Shown piece after piece: positions 51,845-60,847 of a stretch of DNA of 64,000 nucleotides. The stretch is taken from positions 92,045 through 156,044 of the forward strand of contig NZ_JACAWV010000012.1 of assembly GCF_013390595.1 (NCBI RefSeq), in the 5' to 3' direction. The DNA is from Rhizobium sp. RM. GTDB lineage: Bacteria > Pseudomonadota > Alphaproteobacteria > Rhizobiales > Rhizobiaceae. The notes below the pieces were generated by a model. It did not search any database. It was not told where the DNA came from and was given only the letters and a program-made list of their open reading frames with translations. Position 1 is the stretch's first letter, and the number at the start of each line of letters is the position of its first letter. The translations under genes were made by a program, and so were the position numbers.

Positions 51845-52861
51845 ATGAATAACTTCGTCACTGACTTGCTGATGCGCATAGACCAGATCGGACAGGGCTT
51901 TTCCGCCCGCGCTTACGGGATCGTGGGCGACGAGATCATGCCCGTCCTGAAAGTCGCCTTCGTTCTCTACGTTGCGCTCTACGGCGTTCAGCTCATCATG
52001 GGCACTGCAAAGATTTCGGTTGGCGAATTTATCAGCCGGACCGTTCGGCTCGTTCTCATCCTGACGCTCATCCAGAATTGGGACGTGTTCAACACATTGT
52101 TCTATCAGTGGCTGAGCAACACGCCGGAAAATGTCGGTCGCGCCATTCTTGCGGCATCCAGCACCGGCATAACCGAACCGACCAACGGCTTATCAATGAT
52201 CGTCGATACAGCATTCAAAGCGGGCGCGGCGCTCGCTCGGCAATCCGGGTATCTCACCATTCTCCCTTCTGTACTCGGCGGCATCATCATGTTGCTGGCC
52301 TGTATCGTTGTCGCAATTGCGCTCGGCATTCTTATTCTGGCGAAGGTGGCGATGTGGCTCCTCATAGGAACAGCACCCATTTTCATTGGCTGCATGCTGT
52401 TTTCTCAATCTCGCGCCCTTGGAACGAGCTGGTTTGGTCAAGTTCTGCACTACGCGATTATCCCGCTGTTCGTTTATGTGGTTGTCGCATTCCTCATTGC
52501 GGCGCTTAACCCTGAACTGTCGAAGATCGAAGTCGCGATTGCATCGAGCGTCCTGAGCACAACGCATGTGGCATCATTCGTTCTGCTCTGCATCGCAGGA
52601 ATGTTTATGCTCTCAAGTATATCGACAATCGCGCAAGCGATTACCGGCTCTTTCGGTGCGCATATCTCCCAAACCGCTAGCGCAAGCGTACGAAGGCCGG
52701 TCGCGGCCGCCGCTGGATGGGCTGCGTCTCGCGTCTTCGGCAGTAACAAAGGCAACAGCGACAGCTCTCCCTCGTCCCCCTCGGGCGGCAGCATCGCAAA
52801 CCGAAGCAATACCGAAGCGGCCATGCAGGAGAAAATTAGCTCCTTCAGTCGGCCCTCCTAA
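51845..52861 (+). CDS. virB6: T4SS polytopic membrane protein VirB6
   Basis: A 338-residue TrbL/VirB6 family protein with five or more helices (VLKVAFVLYVALYGVQLIMG, GGIIMLLACIVVAIALGILILA, LLIGTAPIFIGCML, IIPLFVYVVVAFLIAAL, FVLLCIAGMFMLSS). It also has a Ser/Gly-rich cytoplasmic or periplasmic tail. It forms part of the inner-membrane channel. It starts 18 bp after virB7. Confidence 0.92.
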   Translation: MNNFVTDLLMRIDQIGQGFSARAYGIVGDEIMPVLKVAFVLYVALYGVQLIMGTAKISVGEFISRTVRLVLILTLIQNWDVFNTLFYQWLSNTPENVGRAILAASSTGITEPTNGLSMIVDTAFKAGAALARQSGYLTILPSVLGGIIMLLACIVVAIALGILILAKVAMWLLIGTAPIFIGCMLFSQSRALGTSWFGQVLHYAIIPLFVYVVVAFLIAALNPELSKIEVAIASSVLSTTHVASFVLLCIAGMFMLSSISTIAQAITGSFGAHISQTASASVRRPVAAAAGWAASRVFGSNKGNSDSSPSSPSGGSIANRSNTEAAMQEKISSFSRPS

Positions 52862-52887
52862 CTCCCCATTTTCTGAAAGGTTACCCA

Positions 52888-53592
52888 ATGTCTCAGAGCA
52901 CGGACTCTACCCTTGCCAGCTATTTCAAAGATGGTGCCGTTTGGGAGGCTGATGTCATTCGCAAGGAACGGCGGTCCAAGAGACTAGCTTGGGCCATTGC
53001 CATCGTCAGCATTATCATCTGCCTGATCTCCTTGTTGTCTTTGGCAAGTCTGGTGCCGCTGAAGTCCTTCGAACCGTATCTGGTGATGGTCGACAAAAAC
53101 ACCGGTTACATCGAGGTAAAATCCGGCCTCGACGCGAATATCGACAAACTAAGCGTAACTGAACGGCAGGCCGTCACCCAGGCGAATGTCGTTCGCTTTA
53201 TGCGTATGCGGGAGGGTTACGACCCAATGAGCCTGCAGGAAAATTTCGGGATCGCCGCTCTGCTCTCTACTGGCGATGCGGCCCGCGATCTGCAGGAACT
53301 CTACAGCGCCACCAATCCCAAAAACCCGACAAAGGTTCTCGGCAAATCCAAACATGTCCGCGTTGATGTGAAGTCCGTCACCTTCCTGAACGACAGCACT
53401 GCATCTGTCCGGTTTTCGACCGAAGAAAAGAGCGATACCGAAACCACGGTTCGCCATTTCGTCGGCGTCGTCCGTTTCCGCTACACCTCTAAGCCGCAGG
53501 TCAACGAATGGATGTTCGAAAACCCGCTCGGCTTCCAGGTCTACAATTACCGTCGCGATCAGGAGACGGTAGGCAATGGGAGCAACGGCTGA
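52888..53592 (+). CDS. virB8: T4SS inner-membrane protein VirB8
   Basis: A 234-residue bitopic protein: short cytoplasmic head, one helix (LAWAIAIVSIIICLISLLSLASL, about 31-53), and the periplasmic NTF2-like VirB8 domain ('KSFEPYLVMVDKNTGYIEV', 'FMRMREGYDP', 'RFRYTSKPQVNEWMFENPLGFQVYNYR'). It nucleates channel assembly. Its stop overlaps the virB9 start (TGATG). Confidence 0.94.
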   Translation: MSQSTDSTLASYFKDGAVWEADVIRKERRSKRLAWAIAIVSIIICLISLLSLASLVPLKSFEPYLVMVDKNTGYIEVKSGLDANIDKLSVTERQAVTQANVVRFMRMREGYDPMSLQENFGIAALLSTGDAARDLQELYSATNPKNPTKVLGKSKHVRVDVKSVTFLNDSTASVRFSTEEKSDTETTVRHFVGVVRFRYTSKPQVNEWMFENPLGFQVYNYRRDQETVGNGSNG

Positions 53593-54401
53593 TGCGGCGT
53601 TTTCTGCTCTCAACGGCCCTCGTGCTGGCGTCCAGTTTCAGCGCATTGGCGCTCGAAACGCCGACCCCCGGCAAGCTCGATTCCCGCGTCACCTCTGTTG
53701 TTTATCAGCAGAACAATGTGGTCCGGATCGATGCCACCTACGGCATTTCCACCATGCTGATTTTCGATGAAGACGAGAAGTTCGAGACAATCTCGCTCGG
53801 CGATAGCGATAGCTGGCAGGTCGCCCCAACCGAGAAAGGCAACATCCTTTTCATCAAGCCAATTGCCCAGGATGTCGTGACCAACCTCAACATTGTCACG
53901 ACAAAGCGGATCTACTTTCTGGAACTCCATGACTTTGCCCCCAACGCCAACAAGAAGATCTTTGGCGTGCGGTTCGTCTACCCGGAAAAGGATCTGAATG
54001 CGTCACTCAGGGCTGAGGCTGAAGCCCGCGCTGCGCATCCGAACGTTTCGGCGATCGACAAGGAAAACGTCAACATCGACTATTCGTTCTCGGGTGCTTC
54101 AGCGCTGAAACCGACTGTGATCTTCGATGACGGCAAAAAGACCTTCTTCAAGTTCAATGGTCGTACACCGGCAATCTTTGCGGTGAACTCGAACTTTTCC
54201 GAGACACTGCGCAACTTCCGCAAAGAGGGCGAATACATCGTCGTTGATGGCGTAGCCACGCAATACACGCTGCGCGACGGCGATCAGTGGACCTGCATTT
54301 TCAATCTCCGCAAACCCGACTTCGGCGCACCGGACCCAGACATCATGGCCCCGAAGCCTGAATTGCAGGCGCAAAAGCGATACAGGAGTGGCAATAAGTG
54401 A
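53592..54401 (+). CDS. virB9: T4SS outer-membrane complex protein VirB9
   Basis: A 269-residue exported protein: signal peptide (FLLSTALVLASSFSALA), N-terminal VirB9 domain ('DSRVTSVVYQQNNVVRIDATYGISTMLIFD') and C-terminal domain ('FDDGKKTFFKFNGRTPAIFAV'). With VirB7 and VirB10 it forms the core complex. ATG 53592 shares its A with the virB8 stop; the longer frame from 53508 lies inside virB8 and is rejected. Confidence 0.94.
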   Translation: MRRFLLSTALVLASSFSALALETPTPGKLDSRVTSVVYQQNNVVRIDATYGISTMLIFDEDEKFETISLGDSDSWQVAPTEKGNILFIKPIAQDVVTNLNIVTTKRIYFLELHDFAPNANKKIFGVRFVYPEKDLNASLRAEAEARAAHPNVSAIDKENVNIDYSFSGASALKPTVIFDDGKKTFFKFNGRTPAIFAVNSNFSETLRNFRKEGEYIVVDGVATQYTLRDGDQWTCIFNLRKPDFGAPDPDIMAPKPELQAQKRYRSGNK

Positions 54402-55639
54402 CCGAGAACATTCATCTGAAGGCCATGAGCGGCGAGCATACTGCCCCTGTGGCCGACAAGCGCGCCAAGAAAAAGCAGCTTTTAGGCAGCGCCGCCTTTG
54501 TCCTGGTCGGCTTCGTTGCAATGGCGGCCGTGCTGTCGTCGGGAAACGACAAAAAGGTTGGAGCAGCGAACACCGCTGACGAGGAGTTTCAGTCGATGAA
54601 CTTCAGGCCACCGTCCTTTGCCATGGGCAAGGAAACGGCTGAACCTGCACCAACAGAACCGGCGATCATTGAGCTTCCCGTTGCGGAGCCGGTTGAGGAA
54701 ACGCCCGATACGACGACATTTCAGGTTCCTCCACCTCCGCCGCCACCCATTGCCGTTGTTGCAGCGCCTTCAGACGTGATTGCCGAACCAGAGGCGCCAT
54801 ATGTTTTCCCAGATCGTTTCAAGTCCAAGCTGATTGCTATCGATCAGGCGAGAGGCGGCGCATCTGGCGGCTTCGGGGATGGTGGATCATCCGCAGCTTC
54901 TGGAGCAGCCGTAGCGGGTGAAGATCAGAACAGCAAATATCTTGCTGCAGCCTCTGCTGCCGGCGATCGCTCGGCAAAGGCGACGAAGATCAATCGCATT
55001 GATGCCATGGTGCCGGAAGGGACATTGATCCCCGGCATTCTTGAGACGGCGATGGTAAGTGATCTGCCAGGACAGATCAGGGCCGTGACCTCGCAGGATG
55101 TTTATTCCTTCGATGGCCGACGCGTGCTCATCCCGACCGGAACGCGTCTCATTGGCGAATATCAGTCATCGATTATGCGCGGTCAGAAACGTATTTTCGT
55201 TGTCTGGACGCGCCTTATCCGTGATGACGGAATTGCTGTCAGGTTGAACTCCATCGGAACCGACAGCCTCGGCCGCTCCGGCCTCACGGGGATGGTCGAC
55301 AACAAATGGCGTGAACGGTTTGGCTCCGCCATCATGCTGTCCATTGTCGGCGCGGGTGCAAGCTATGCGACCGGTTACGGCAGCAGCGGTGCCTCTAACG
55401 GCACATCAACCGATGCGCAGCGCGGTGAAGAACTGGCCCGCCAGACCATCGCGCAGACTTTCTCCGACATGGCGAATACCGCACTTGGCGAAAACCTGCG
55501 CATTCCGCCGACGATCAGCGTCAATCAGGGTGCGCGCATCTTCATTTTTGTGCGCCAGGATCTCGATTTCTCCGAGTTCTACGACGATCCCGTAACCGAA
55601 GCGATGAAGGAGATTAGCCGTGAACGTCGCATTCGATAA
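54398..55639 (+). CDS. virB10: T4SS core-complex protein VirB10
   Basis: A 413-residue protein with a cytoplasmic head, one helix (LLGSAAFVLVGFVAMAAVLSSG, about 28-50), a Pro-rich stretch (PPPPPPP near 112) and the C-terminal VirB10 barrel domain ('IPEGTLIPGILET'-like AMVPEGTLIPGILET, 'VTSQDVYSFDGRRVLIPTGTRLIGEYQ', 'NQGARIFIFVRQDLDFS'). It spans both membranes. GTG 54398 overlaps the virB9 stop (GTGA). Confidence 0.94.
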   Translation: MTENIHLKAMSGEHTAPVADKRAKKKQLLGSAAFVLVGFVAMAAVLSSGNDKKVGAANTADEEFQSMNFRPPSFAMGKETAEPAPTEPAIIELPVAEPVEETPDTTTFQVPPPPPPPIAVVAAPSDVIAEPEAPYVFPDRFKSKLIAIDQARGGASGGFGDGGSSAASGAAVAGEDQNSKYLAAASAAGDRSAKATKINRIDAMVPEGTLIPGILETAMVSDLPGQIRAVTSQDVYSFDGRRVLIPTGTRLIGEYQSSIMRGQKRIFVVWTRLIRDDGIAVRLNSIGTDSLGRSGLTGMVDNKWRERFGSAIMLSIVGAGASYATGYGSSGASNGTSTDAQRGEELARQTIAQTFSDMANTALGENLRIPPTISVNQGARIFIFVRQDLDFSEFYDDPVTEAMKEISRERRIR

Positions 55640-56645
55640 ATCGGCCGTCACCACGGACGAACCATATTTCCTCAATCAGGCTCTTCTGCCCCTTAATGAG
55701 TTTCTGAGCGATCCCACTGTTGTTGAAATCTCGGTAAATGGACCTGGACGCGTGTTTGTTGAACGTCTTGGCGATGTTCACATGACTGAGCACAGTATCC
55801 TGGCACTGACCAAATCGGAAATTGAACTTCTCGCTTCCCAGGTCGCCGGAAGATCCAACCAGTTCATCAATAAGGCGAACCCAATCCTCAGCGCTTCCCT
55901 TCCAACAGGGGAGCGCATTCAGTTCGTGCTGGAACCGGTCGCCGTCGATGGCGGCGTTGTTTCGATCCGCAAGCAGGTCGTGAGCGACTACTCGCTCGAA
56001 GACTACCGCGACAATGGCGGCCTCGATCGCGTCGAGGTCATGACAGGCGGCATATCGGAAACCGATAGGCGGCTGATGGCCCGCCTGCGGGATGGACAAA
56101 TTTTCGAGTTCTTGAAGGATGCCATTGAACACCGCGTCTCGATATTGATCAGCGGCGGCACGGCGTCCGGAAAGACAACCTTCTTGAATGCCTGCCTGAA
56201 AGCAGTTCATCCCGGCGAACGTATCATCACCCTCGAAGATACCCGCGAGTTGGCGCCGCCACAAAAAAATGTTGTGCACCTGGTTGCCTCCAAAGGATCT
56301 CAGGGAACGGCTGATGTCGATATGCTCAAGCTTCTTGAAGCATCATTGCGCATGCGTCCGGACCGACTTTTCGTCGGCGAAATTCGCGGCGCTGAAGCTT
56401 TCACGTTCCTCCGCGCCATCAATACCGGCCATCCCGGTTCCATGGCGACGATCCATGCTGACACGCCAAGTGGTGCCTACGAGCAGCTTTGTATGATGGT
56501 CATGCAGGCGGGACTTTCAGGCGGTTTCAGCAAAGCGGACCTGATGTCCTACATAAAATCGGTGATCCCCATCGTCGTGCAGCTCCGCAAGGTGGGTGGC
56601 AAGCGTGGGATTTCAGAGATAGCATTCTCGAAAGATATCGAATGA
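55620..56645 (+). CDS. virB11: T4SS traffic ATPase VirB11
   Basis: A 341-residue hexameric ATPase. Walker A GGTASGKTT is near residue 180, followed by the Asp box (ITLEDTRELAP), Walker B region (LRMRPDRLFVGEIRGAEAF) and His box (TGHPGSMATIHAD). GTG 55620 lies inside the virB10 end (20-bp overlap). It sits at the cytoplasmic base of the channel. Confidence 0.95.
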   Translation: MNVAFDKSAVTTDEPYFLNQALLPLNEFLSDPTVVEISVNGPGRVFVERLGDVHMTEHSILALTKSEIELLASQVAGRSNQFINKANPILSASLPTGERIQFVLEPVAVDGGVVSIRKQVVSDYSLEDYRDNGGLDRVEVMTGGISETDRRLMARLRDGQIFEFLKDAIEHRVSILISGGTASGKTTFLNACLKAVHPGERIITLEDTRELAPPQKNVVHLVASKGSQGTADVDMLKLLEASLRMRPDRLFVGEIRGAEAFTFLRAINTGHPGSMATIHADTPSGAYEQLCMMVMQAGLSGGFSKADLMSYIKSVIPIVVQLRKVGGKRGISEIAFSKDIE

Positions 56646-58801
56646 GCGTGAACTACCGGCTGTTCTATCTCGCATTCTGTTTCGTCATTGCATTTATGGT
56701 CTGGTCGCTGTCCTACGGAGCGTTGCTCGGGGTGATCTACAAAGACCCCCGCATCCTCAATCTGACGCTTGGCAGTCAACCGTTCGCGCCCGTCCTCCAG
56801 CTTTGGCATTTTGCGTCGAACGTCGTCCTGCAGCGTGTTGCACTGTTTTCCCTGTTTCCAGCAATCGTGATCGCAGCCATTGTTGCCTATGTCGGCCTGC
56901 GTCAAAGCTCGCAGCCTCTTGGACATGCAGCATTTCAGAGTGTCGCAGATTTGAGACGGGCAAAATGGTTCCGGAAAGACGGCCACATCTTCGGCCGTCA
57001 TGGCAAAAACATCCTCCGGACAAAAGACGATCGTCATCACCTGGTCATTGGCCCGACACGCTCCGGTAAAGGTGCCGGTTACGTCATTCCGAACGCGCTG
57101 ATGCATGTCGGATCGATGCTCGTCACCGATCTAAAAGGCGAGATCTACACCGCAACAGCCGCCTACCGTCGCAAGATGGGCAACCAGGTTTATCTCTTTT
57201 CTCCCGGCCAGGAGGAGACGCACCGTTGGAATCCGATGGATTTCATTCGCGGCGAACTCGGCAATCGCACCACCGACATCCAGAACATGGCCTCGATCCT
57301 CGTCCCCAAATCCTCGGCCGGCGACGGCGGTTTTTGGCAGTTGATGGCGCAGCGCGTTGCGGCCGGTTTGATCAGCTATGTTGAGGAAAGCGATTACTAT
57401 GAGGGCCGCAGAAACCTCGGTGAAGTCAATTCGCTTCTCAATTCTGGCAAACCGCTTCAAATCCTGATGGCCCTCATCATGGAAAAAGAGCCATATCTCT
57501 CGAAGTTCACCAAAGAGAGTTTCAACGCCTATATTGCGCTGCCGGAAAAGACGGCCGGTTCAGCAATCACCGAACTGCAGAACGCACTGGCGCCATTCCA
57601 GAACGAGCGGATTGTTGCGGCGACCGAGACAACCGACATCGATCTGGCAATGATGAGCCGCAAGCCAATCTCTGTGTACCTGGCTCCCAACATCACAGAC
57701 ATTACCATCCTGCGCCCATTGCTCATGCTGTTCGTGCAGCAGCTCATGAACCTGCTGACGCTGGAGCACAATCCCAATGCAGTGCCGGTCTACTTCCTGC
57801 TCGATGAGTTCCGCCAGCTCAAGAAAATGGATGAGATCATGACCAAGCTGCCCTATGTGGCAGGTTACAACATCAAGCTCGCCTTCATCATCCAGGACAT
57901 CAGCAACCTTGATGAGATCTATGGGGAGAAGTCGCGGCAATCGCTCCTCGGCAACTGCGGTTATCAGCTGATCCTCGGCGCCAACGATCAGACGACCGCG
58001 GAGTATGTTTCACGTGCTCTCGGGAAACAGACGATCCGCTACCAGTCGGAATCCCGCACCATTGAGTTGGTCGGCCTGCCACGACGGACCAAGGTCGAGC
58101 AGATCCGCGAACGTGATCTGATGATGCCGCAGGAAGTCCGCAAGATGGCCGCCAACAACTTCGTGCTGCTGATTGAGGGTCAAAGCCCGATATTCGGTGA
58201 CAAGCTCCGCTTCTTCGAAACCGAGCCATTCCAGTCAGCTGAAGCATTTGCAAAAGAAAATCGTCCTGCGGTCGATAAGATCTCGATGCCCGTTCACAAA
58301 CCGGTTCCGGCTCTCACAGAGGCCTACATCAAGAAAGGCGAAAAGGAAAAGGATGCTCCTGCAGAGGCGCAAACGTCAACGAACGCCACCGCGTCGCCCA
58401 CTCCTTCCCAAGAGGAGCCGCAGGTCGATGGCGGGGTGAACATCGTAGCTTTGGCCACGGTGGAAACATCTGCCGAGATATCTGACGCGACCCCCGCGCC
58501 ACCAAGCGATATTCCAGTCGCACCTTCTCTGCAGGATGAGCCACTCGTTGATGACGGCATGGTATTCACGGTTTTGAAGAGTGTCCCCGAAACACTGCCA
58601 GCCGTGGTCGAGGAACCTTCTCGCGAAGAGACGGTTGAACTCAAAGTCCTGGGAGCGAAGAAGAAATCTCTGGGACAGCAGGTCGATCTGTTCGCAGCAA
58701 CATTGGACGAGGCCGAACGGCGTACGTCGGACCCGACGAAACAGAAATCATTGCAAGAAATCAGGCAGAAAGTTCTGCCTGAACTTTCCGAGACCGACTG
58801 A
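56642..58801 (+). CDS. virD4: T4SS coupling protein VirD4
   Basis: A 719-residue coupling ATPase: two N-terminal helices (FYLAFCFVIAFMVWSLSYG; VALFSLFPAIVIAAIVAYVGL), Walker A GPTRSGKG near 137, 'MLVTDLKGEIY', and Walker B 'PVYFLLDEFRQL' near 385. A tail of about 180 residues beyond the usual end (from about 540) is acidic, Pro/Thr-rich and holds an imperfect repeat (EEPQVDGGVNIVALATV / DEPLVDDGMVFTVLKSV). It brings substrates to the channel. ATG 56642 overlaps the virB11 stop; the frame opening at 56489 lies inside virB11. Confidence 0.94.
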   Translation: MSVNYRLFYLAFCFVIAFMVWSLSYGALLGVIYKDPRILNLTLGSQPFAPVLQLWHFASNVVLQRVALFSLFPAIVIAAIVAYVGLRQSSQPLGHAAFQSVADLRRAKWFRKDGHIFGRHGKNILRTKDDRHHLVIGPTRSGKGAGYVIPNALMHVGSMLVTDLKGEIYTATAAYRRKMGNQVYLFSPGQEETHRWNPMDFIRGELGNRTTDIQNMASILVPKSSAGDGGFWQLMAQRVAAGLISYVEESDYYEGRRNLGEVNSLLNSGKPLQILMALIMEKEPYLSKFTKESFNAYIALPEKTAGSAITELQNALAPFQNERIVAATETTDIDLAMMSRKPISVYLAPNITDITILRPLLMLFVQQLMNLLTLEHNPNAVPVYFLLDEFRQLKKMDEIMTKLPYVAGYNIKLAFIIQDISNLDEIYGEKSRQSLLGNCGYQLILGANDQTTAEYVSRALGKQTIRYQSESRTIELVGLPRRTKVEQIRERDLMMPQEVRKMAANNFVLLIEGQSPIFGDKLRFFETEPFQSAEAFAKENRPAVDKISMPVHKPVPALTEAYIKKGEKEKDAPAEAQTSTNATASPTPSQEEPQVDGGVNIVALATVETSAEISDATPAPPSDIPVAPSLQDEPLVDDGMVFTVLKSVPETLPAVVEEPSREETVELKVLGAKKKSLGQQVDLFAATLDEAERRTSDPTKQKSLQEIRQKVLPELSETD

Positions 58802-58842
58802 GCGGCTTGGTCAGGTTGCAAGGGAGGGAGGGGGAGGAAAGA

Positions 58843-59076
58843 ATGTCCAAGGTAAAAGGCCCGCTTCGGCCGGACGAATATCCTGATCGTTTTATGGATT
58901 GCCAGGAAGCGCTGGCAGCGAAGTTTCATGATCTTCTGGACGGTGCCATCGAGGCAGGATGGAGTGAACACGAGGTTCTGGCTGCGGTCATTGAAATGGC
59001 CGACAATCGCGCCCTTGCCCATGATGCGAATAGCGAGCTGCAACAGCTCCTGGTATCGGTAAAGCGTTCTTCTTGA
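58843..59076 (+). CDS. Small hypothetical protein at end of T4SS operon, 77 aa
   Basis: A 77-residue helical acidic protein ('DEYPDRFMDCQEALAAKFHDLLDGAIEAGWSEHEVLAAVIEMADNRALAH'), 41 bp after virD4, with GGAGGAAAG upstream of ATG 58843. The 'AGW..EV..AI..LA' pattern is found in small rhizobial plasmid proteins of unknown role. It is probably co-transcribed with virD4. Confidence 0.7.
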   Translation: MSKVKGPLRPDEYPDRFMDCQEALAAKFHDLLDGAIEAGWSEHEVLAAVIEMADNRALAHDANSELQQLLVSVKRSS

Positions 59077-59092
59077 CTCTCTAATTTAATGA

Positions 59093-59107
59093 GAACATTA
59101 TAGGAAC
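59093..59107 (+). promoter_or_regulatory. SOS (LexA) box upstream of imuA
   Basis: GAAC-ATTATAG-GAAC matches exactly the alphaproteobacterial LexA site GAAC-N7-GAAC. It lies 29 bp before the imuA start, so DNA-damage control of imuA is very likely. Confidence 0.85.
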
Positions 59108-59135
59108 ATAAGCCTAATAATGTGAGAGAACCAAC

Positions 59136-59891
59136 GTGCCTGTTCGCGCGAACGCATCCACTTTCGCTGAGCTTCAAGAGGCCATCGACAACATCGAGGG
59201 CGGAAGACGACGTGCGCGCAAGGTGCTGCCCTTCGGCGTCCCCGCGATCGACAACCGCCTTCCATACGGGGGCCTCACCTATGGCGCCATCCACGAAATC
59301 GGGGGAGGCGGTAGCGATGCAGTATCGGGCGCTTCCTCGGCATTGTTCACAGCGGGCATTGCCGCCAGGACAACCGGAAAAGTTCTGTGGTGTCTGACAC
59401 GGACAGATCTGTTCGTTCCAGGACTTGCCCAAGCTGGCCTCCATCCAGACCGGATCATTTTCGCGGAAGCTGACGACGAGATTGGAGTTTGCGAAGCGTT
59501 CGAGGAGGCTTTGCGCTTCGGTGGACTGGCGGCCGTGGTGGGAGAGATGGTGCGCTTGCCCATGGACATTTCGCGGCGCTTCCAACTGGCGGCGGAGAAA
59601 ACGGGGAGTTTGGGTCTGGTCCTTAGACGTTGGCGCCGGCAGCAAGAGGCAACGGATTTCGGCAACCCGACTGCAGCGGCAACGCGGTGGCGCGTTAGCC
59701 CGCTTCCTTCCGAGCCTTTGCCCGTCGCTGGTGTCGGCCGGCCGCGCTGGATGCTGGAAATGATCAGGCAAAGGGCAGGGGAGTGTTTCGACGTTGAAGT
59801 AGCTGCTTGTGATGCAAAGGGTCGGATGGCTGAAGTTAGACATGATCGAGGTTTCGGAACCAGGCCATTTAAAAGAGCAATGGGCTGGTGA
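59136..59891 (+). CDS. imuA: ImuA-like SOS mutagenesis protein
   Basis: A 251-residue RecA/SulA-like protein of the ImuA family: 'VLPFGVPAIDNRLPYGGLTYGAIHEIGGGG' (P-loop position replaced by a Gly/Ser stretch), 'VLWCLTRTDLFVPGLAQAGLHPDRIIF' and 'RRFQLAAEKTGSLGLVLRRWR'. In most bacteria imuA is followed by imuB and dnaE2, which together make an error-prone polymerase. Here both partners are missing in the window. The start is GTG 59136. The next gene overlaps its stop. Confidence 0.88.
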   Translation: MPVRANASTFAELQEAIDNIEGGRRRARKVLPFGVPAIDNRLPYGGLTYGAIHEIGGGGSDAVSGASSALFTAGIAARTTGKVLWCLTRTDLFVPGLAQAGLHPDRIIFAEADDEIGVCEAFEEALRFGGLAAVVGEMVRLPMDISRRFQLAAEKTGSLGLVLRRWRRQQEATDFGNPTAAATRWRVSPLPSEPLPVAGVGRPRWMLEMIRQRAGECFDVEVAACDAKGRMAEVRHDRGFGTRPFKRAMGW

Positions 59892-60178
59892 TGAGACACA
59901 AACGCGGAATAGATCTCGCTGGGCCGAGCCGTGACGAGGTGGATTATATCGGCCCTCTGCCGGAAGCTCTTCACAAGACGTTCGACGATATCCGTGAGTG
60001 GCAAACTCTCGGCGCACACTGCGCCAAATGTGAGCGAGAAGGTTGGTTGCTTCGGTGGGAGCTTCAACAGAAATGGGGAGCGGGGACCTATATTGGCTCG
60101 CTTGCCGGACGGCTGAGGTGCCGAGCTTGCGGTAACAAGAAAGGGAACACTTGGATTTTGGGGCAGTTGCCGCGCTAG
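59888..60178 (+). CDS. Hypothetical zinc-ribbon-like protein, 96 aa
   Basis: A 96-residue protein with two CxxC pairs (HCAKCE and RCRACGNK) around a Trp-rich centre (WLLRWELQQKWGAGTYIGSLAGRL), so it is probably a small zinc-binding protein. Its ATG overlaps the imuA stop by 4 bp. It takes the place where imuB would be expected and should be SOS-controlled with imuA. No family name known to me. Confidence 0.7.
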   Translation: MMRHKRGIDLAGPSRDEVDYIGPLPEALHKTFDDIREWQTLGAHCAKCEREGWLLRWELQQKWGAGTYIGSLAGRLRCRACGNKKGNTWILGQLPR

Positions 60179-60206
60179 TGAACGAACTCTAACGATAGAG
60201 GGCACG

Positions 60207-60689
60207 ATGTCCGTGAAACTTGAAGCTGCCTATCATGAAGCAGGTCACATCGTTTTGGCTTGGTTCTCGAAGTACCACACAATTGCCGGTGGGATAGATC
60301 TCACAAAAGGTAGCGGTCAAATCCCGGAAATTGCTGTGAGCAAAAGTAAGATGTCTGCAGCGAAGAAATTGCCGAGCAAGGACAGCGCATCAAACGACTA
60401 CGACGTAGTTCGGGAAGCTGCGGTCATTTTCACGGCGGGCTACCAGGCCGAACTCGTTGCGGCCTCAATCAATCCATCTCTCGCACCGGATCGTGGTAGC
60501 GCGGCTCTCGACTACCAAGTTGTGGATGCGATTTTGATAAAGGCGGGCCTTCAGTGGGACACCAGGTTCGCAGAGGCCGCTGCTGAAGATTTGCTACGGC
60601 GGCACTGGGTATGGGTCGAAAAGATCGCTCAGCAAGCCTTCGAACACCGTCGGCTCAGTGTAGAAGATCTCATCGAGATATTCCCGTAG
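60207..60689 (+). CDS. Stand-alone peptidase M41-like protein (HEAGH)
   Basis: A 160-residue protein starting with a zincin motif: 'AAYHEAGHIVLAWF' has HEAGH as in the FtsH protease domain. Later helices ('VREAAVIFTAGYQAELVAA', 'DYQVVDAILIKAG') match the M41 core, including an Asp-containing helix that could be the third zinc ligand. No AAA+ domain is attached. It may degrade or process specific proteins, or be inactive. ATG 60207 is 28 bp after the previous gene. Confidence 0.75.
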   Translation: MSVKLEAAYHEAGHIVLAWFSKYHTIAGGIDLTKGSGQIPEIAVSKSKMSAAKKLPSKDSASNDYDVVREAAVIFTAGYQAELVAASINPSLAPDRGSAALDYQVVDAILIKAGLQWDTRFAEAAAEDLLRRHWVWVEKIAQQAFEHRRLSVEDLIEIFP

Positions 60690-60847
60690 GCCTCTGTCCA
60701 ACGCTGAGAGAATTCAATCGGCAGGTCGGCTGAAGATCGAAAGACCCTTCATAAACTTGATTTTTATCAGGAACAATGCGCTAACATTGGTGTTCGAGCA
60801 GCAAAGATCGAACCTAGGTCCTGTCCGTGTTGCGGAATTTTCAATCA

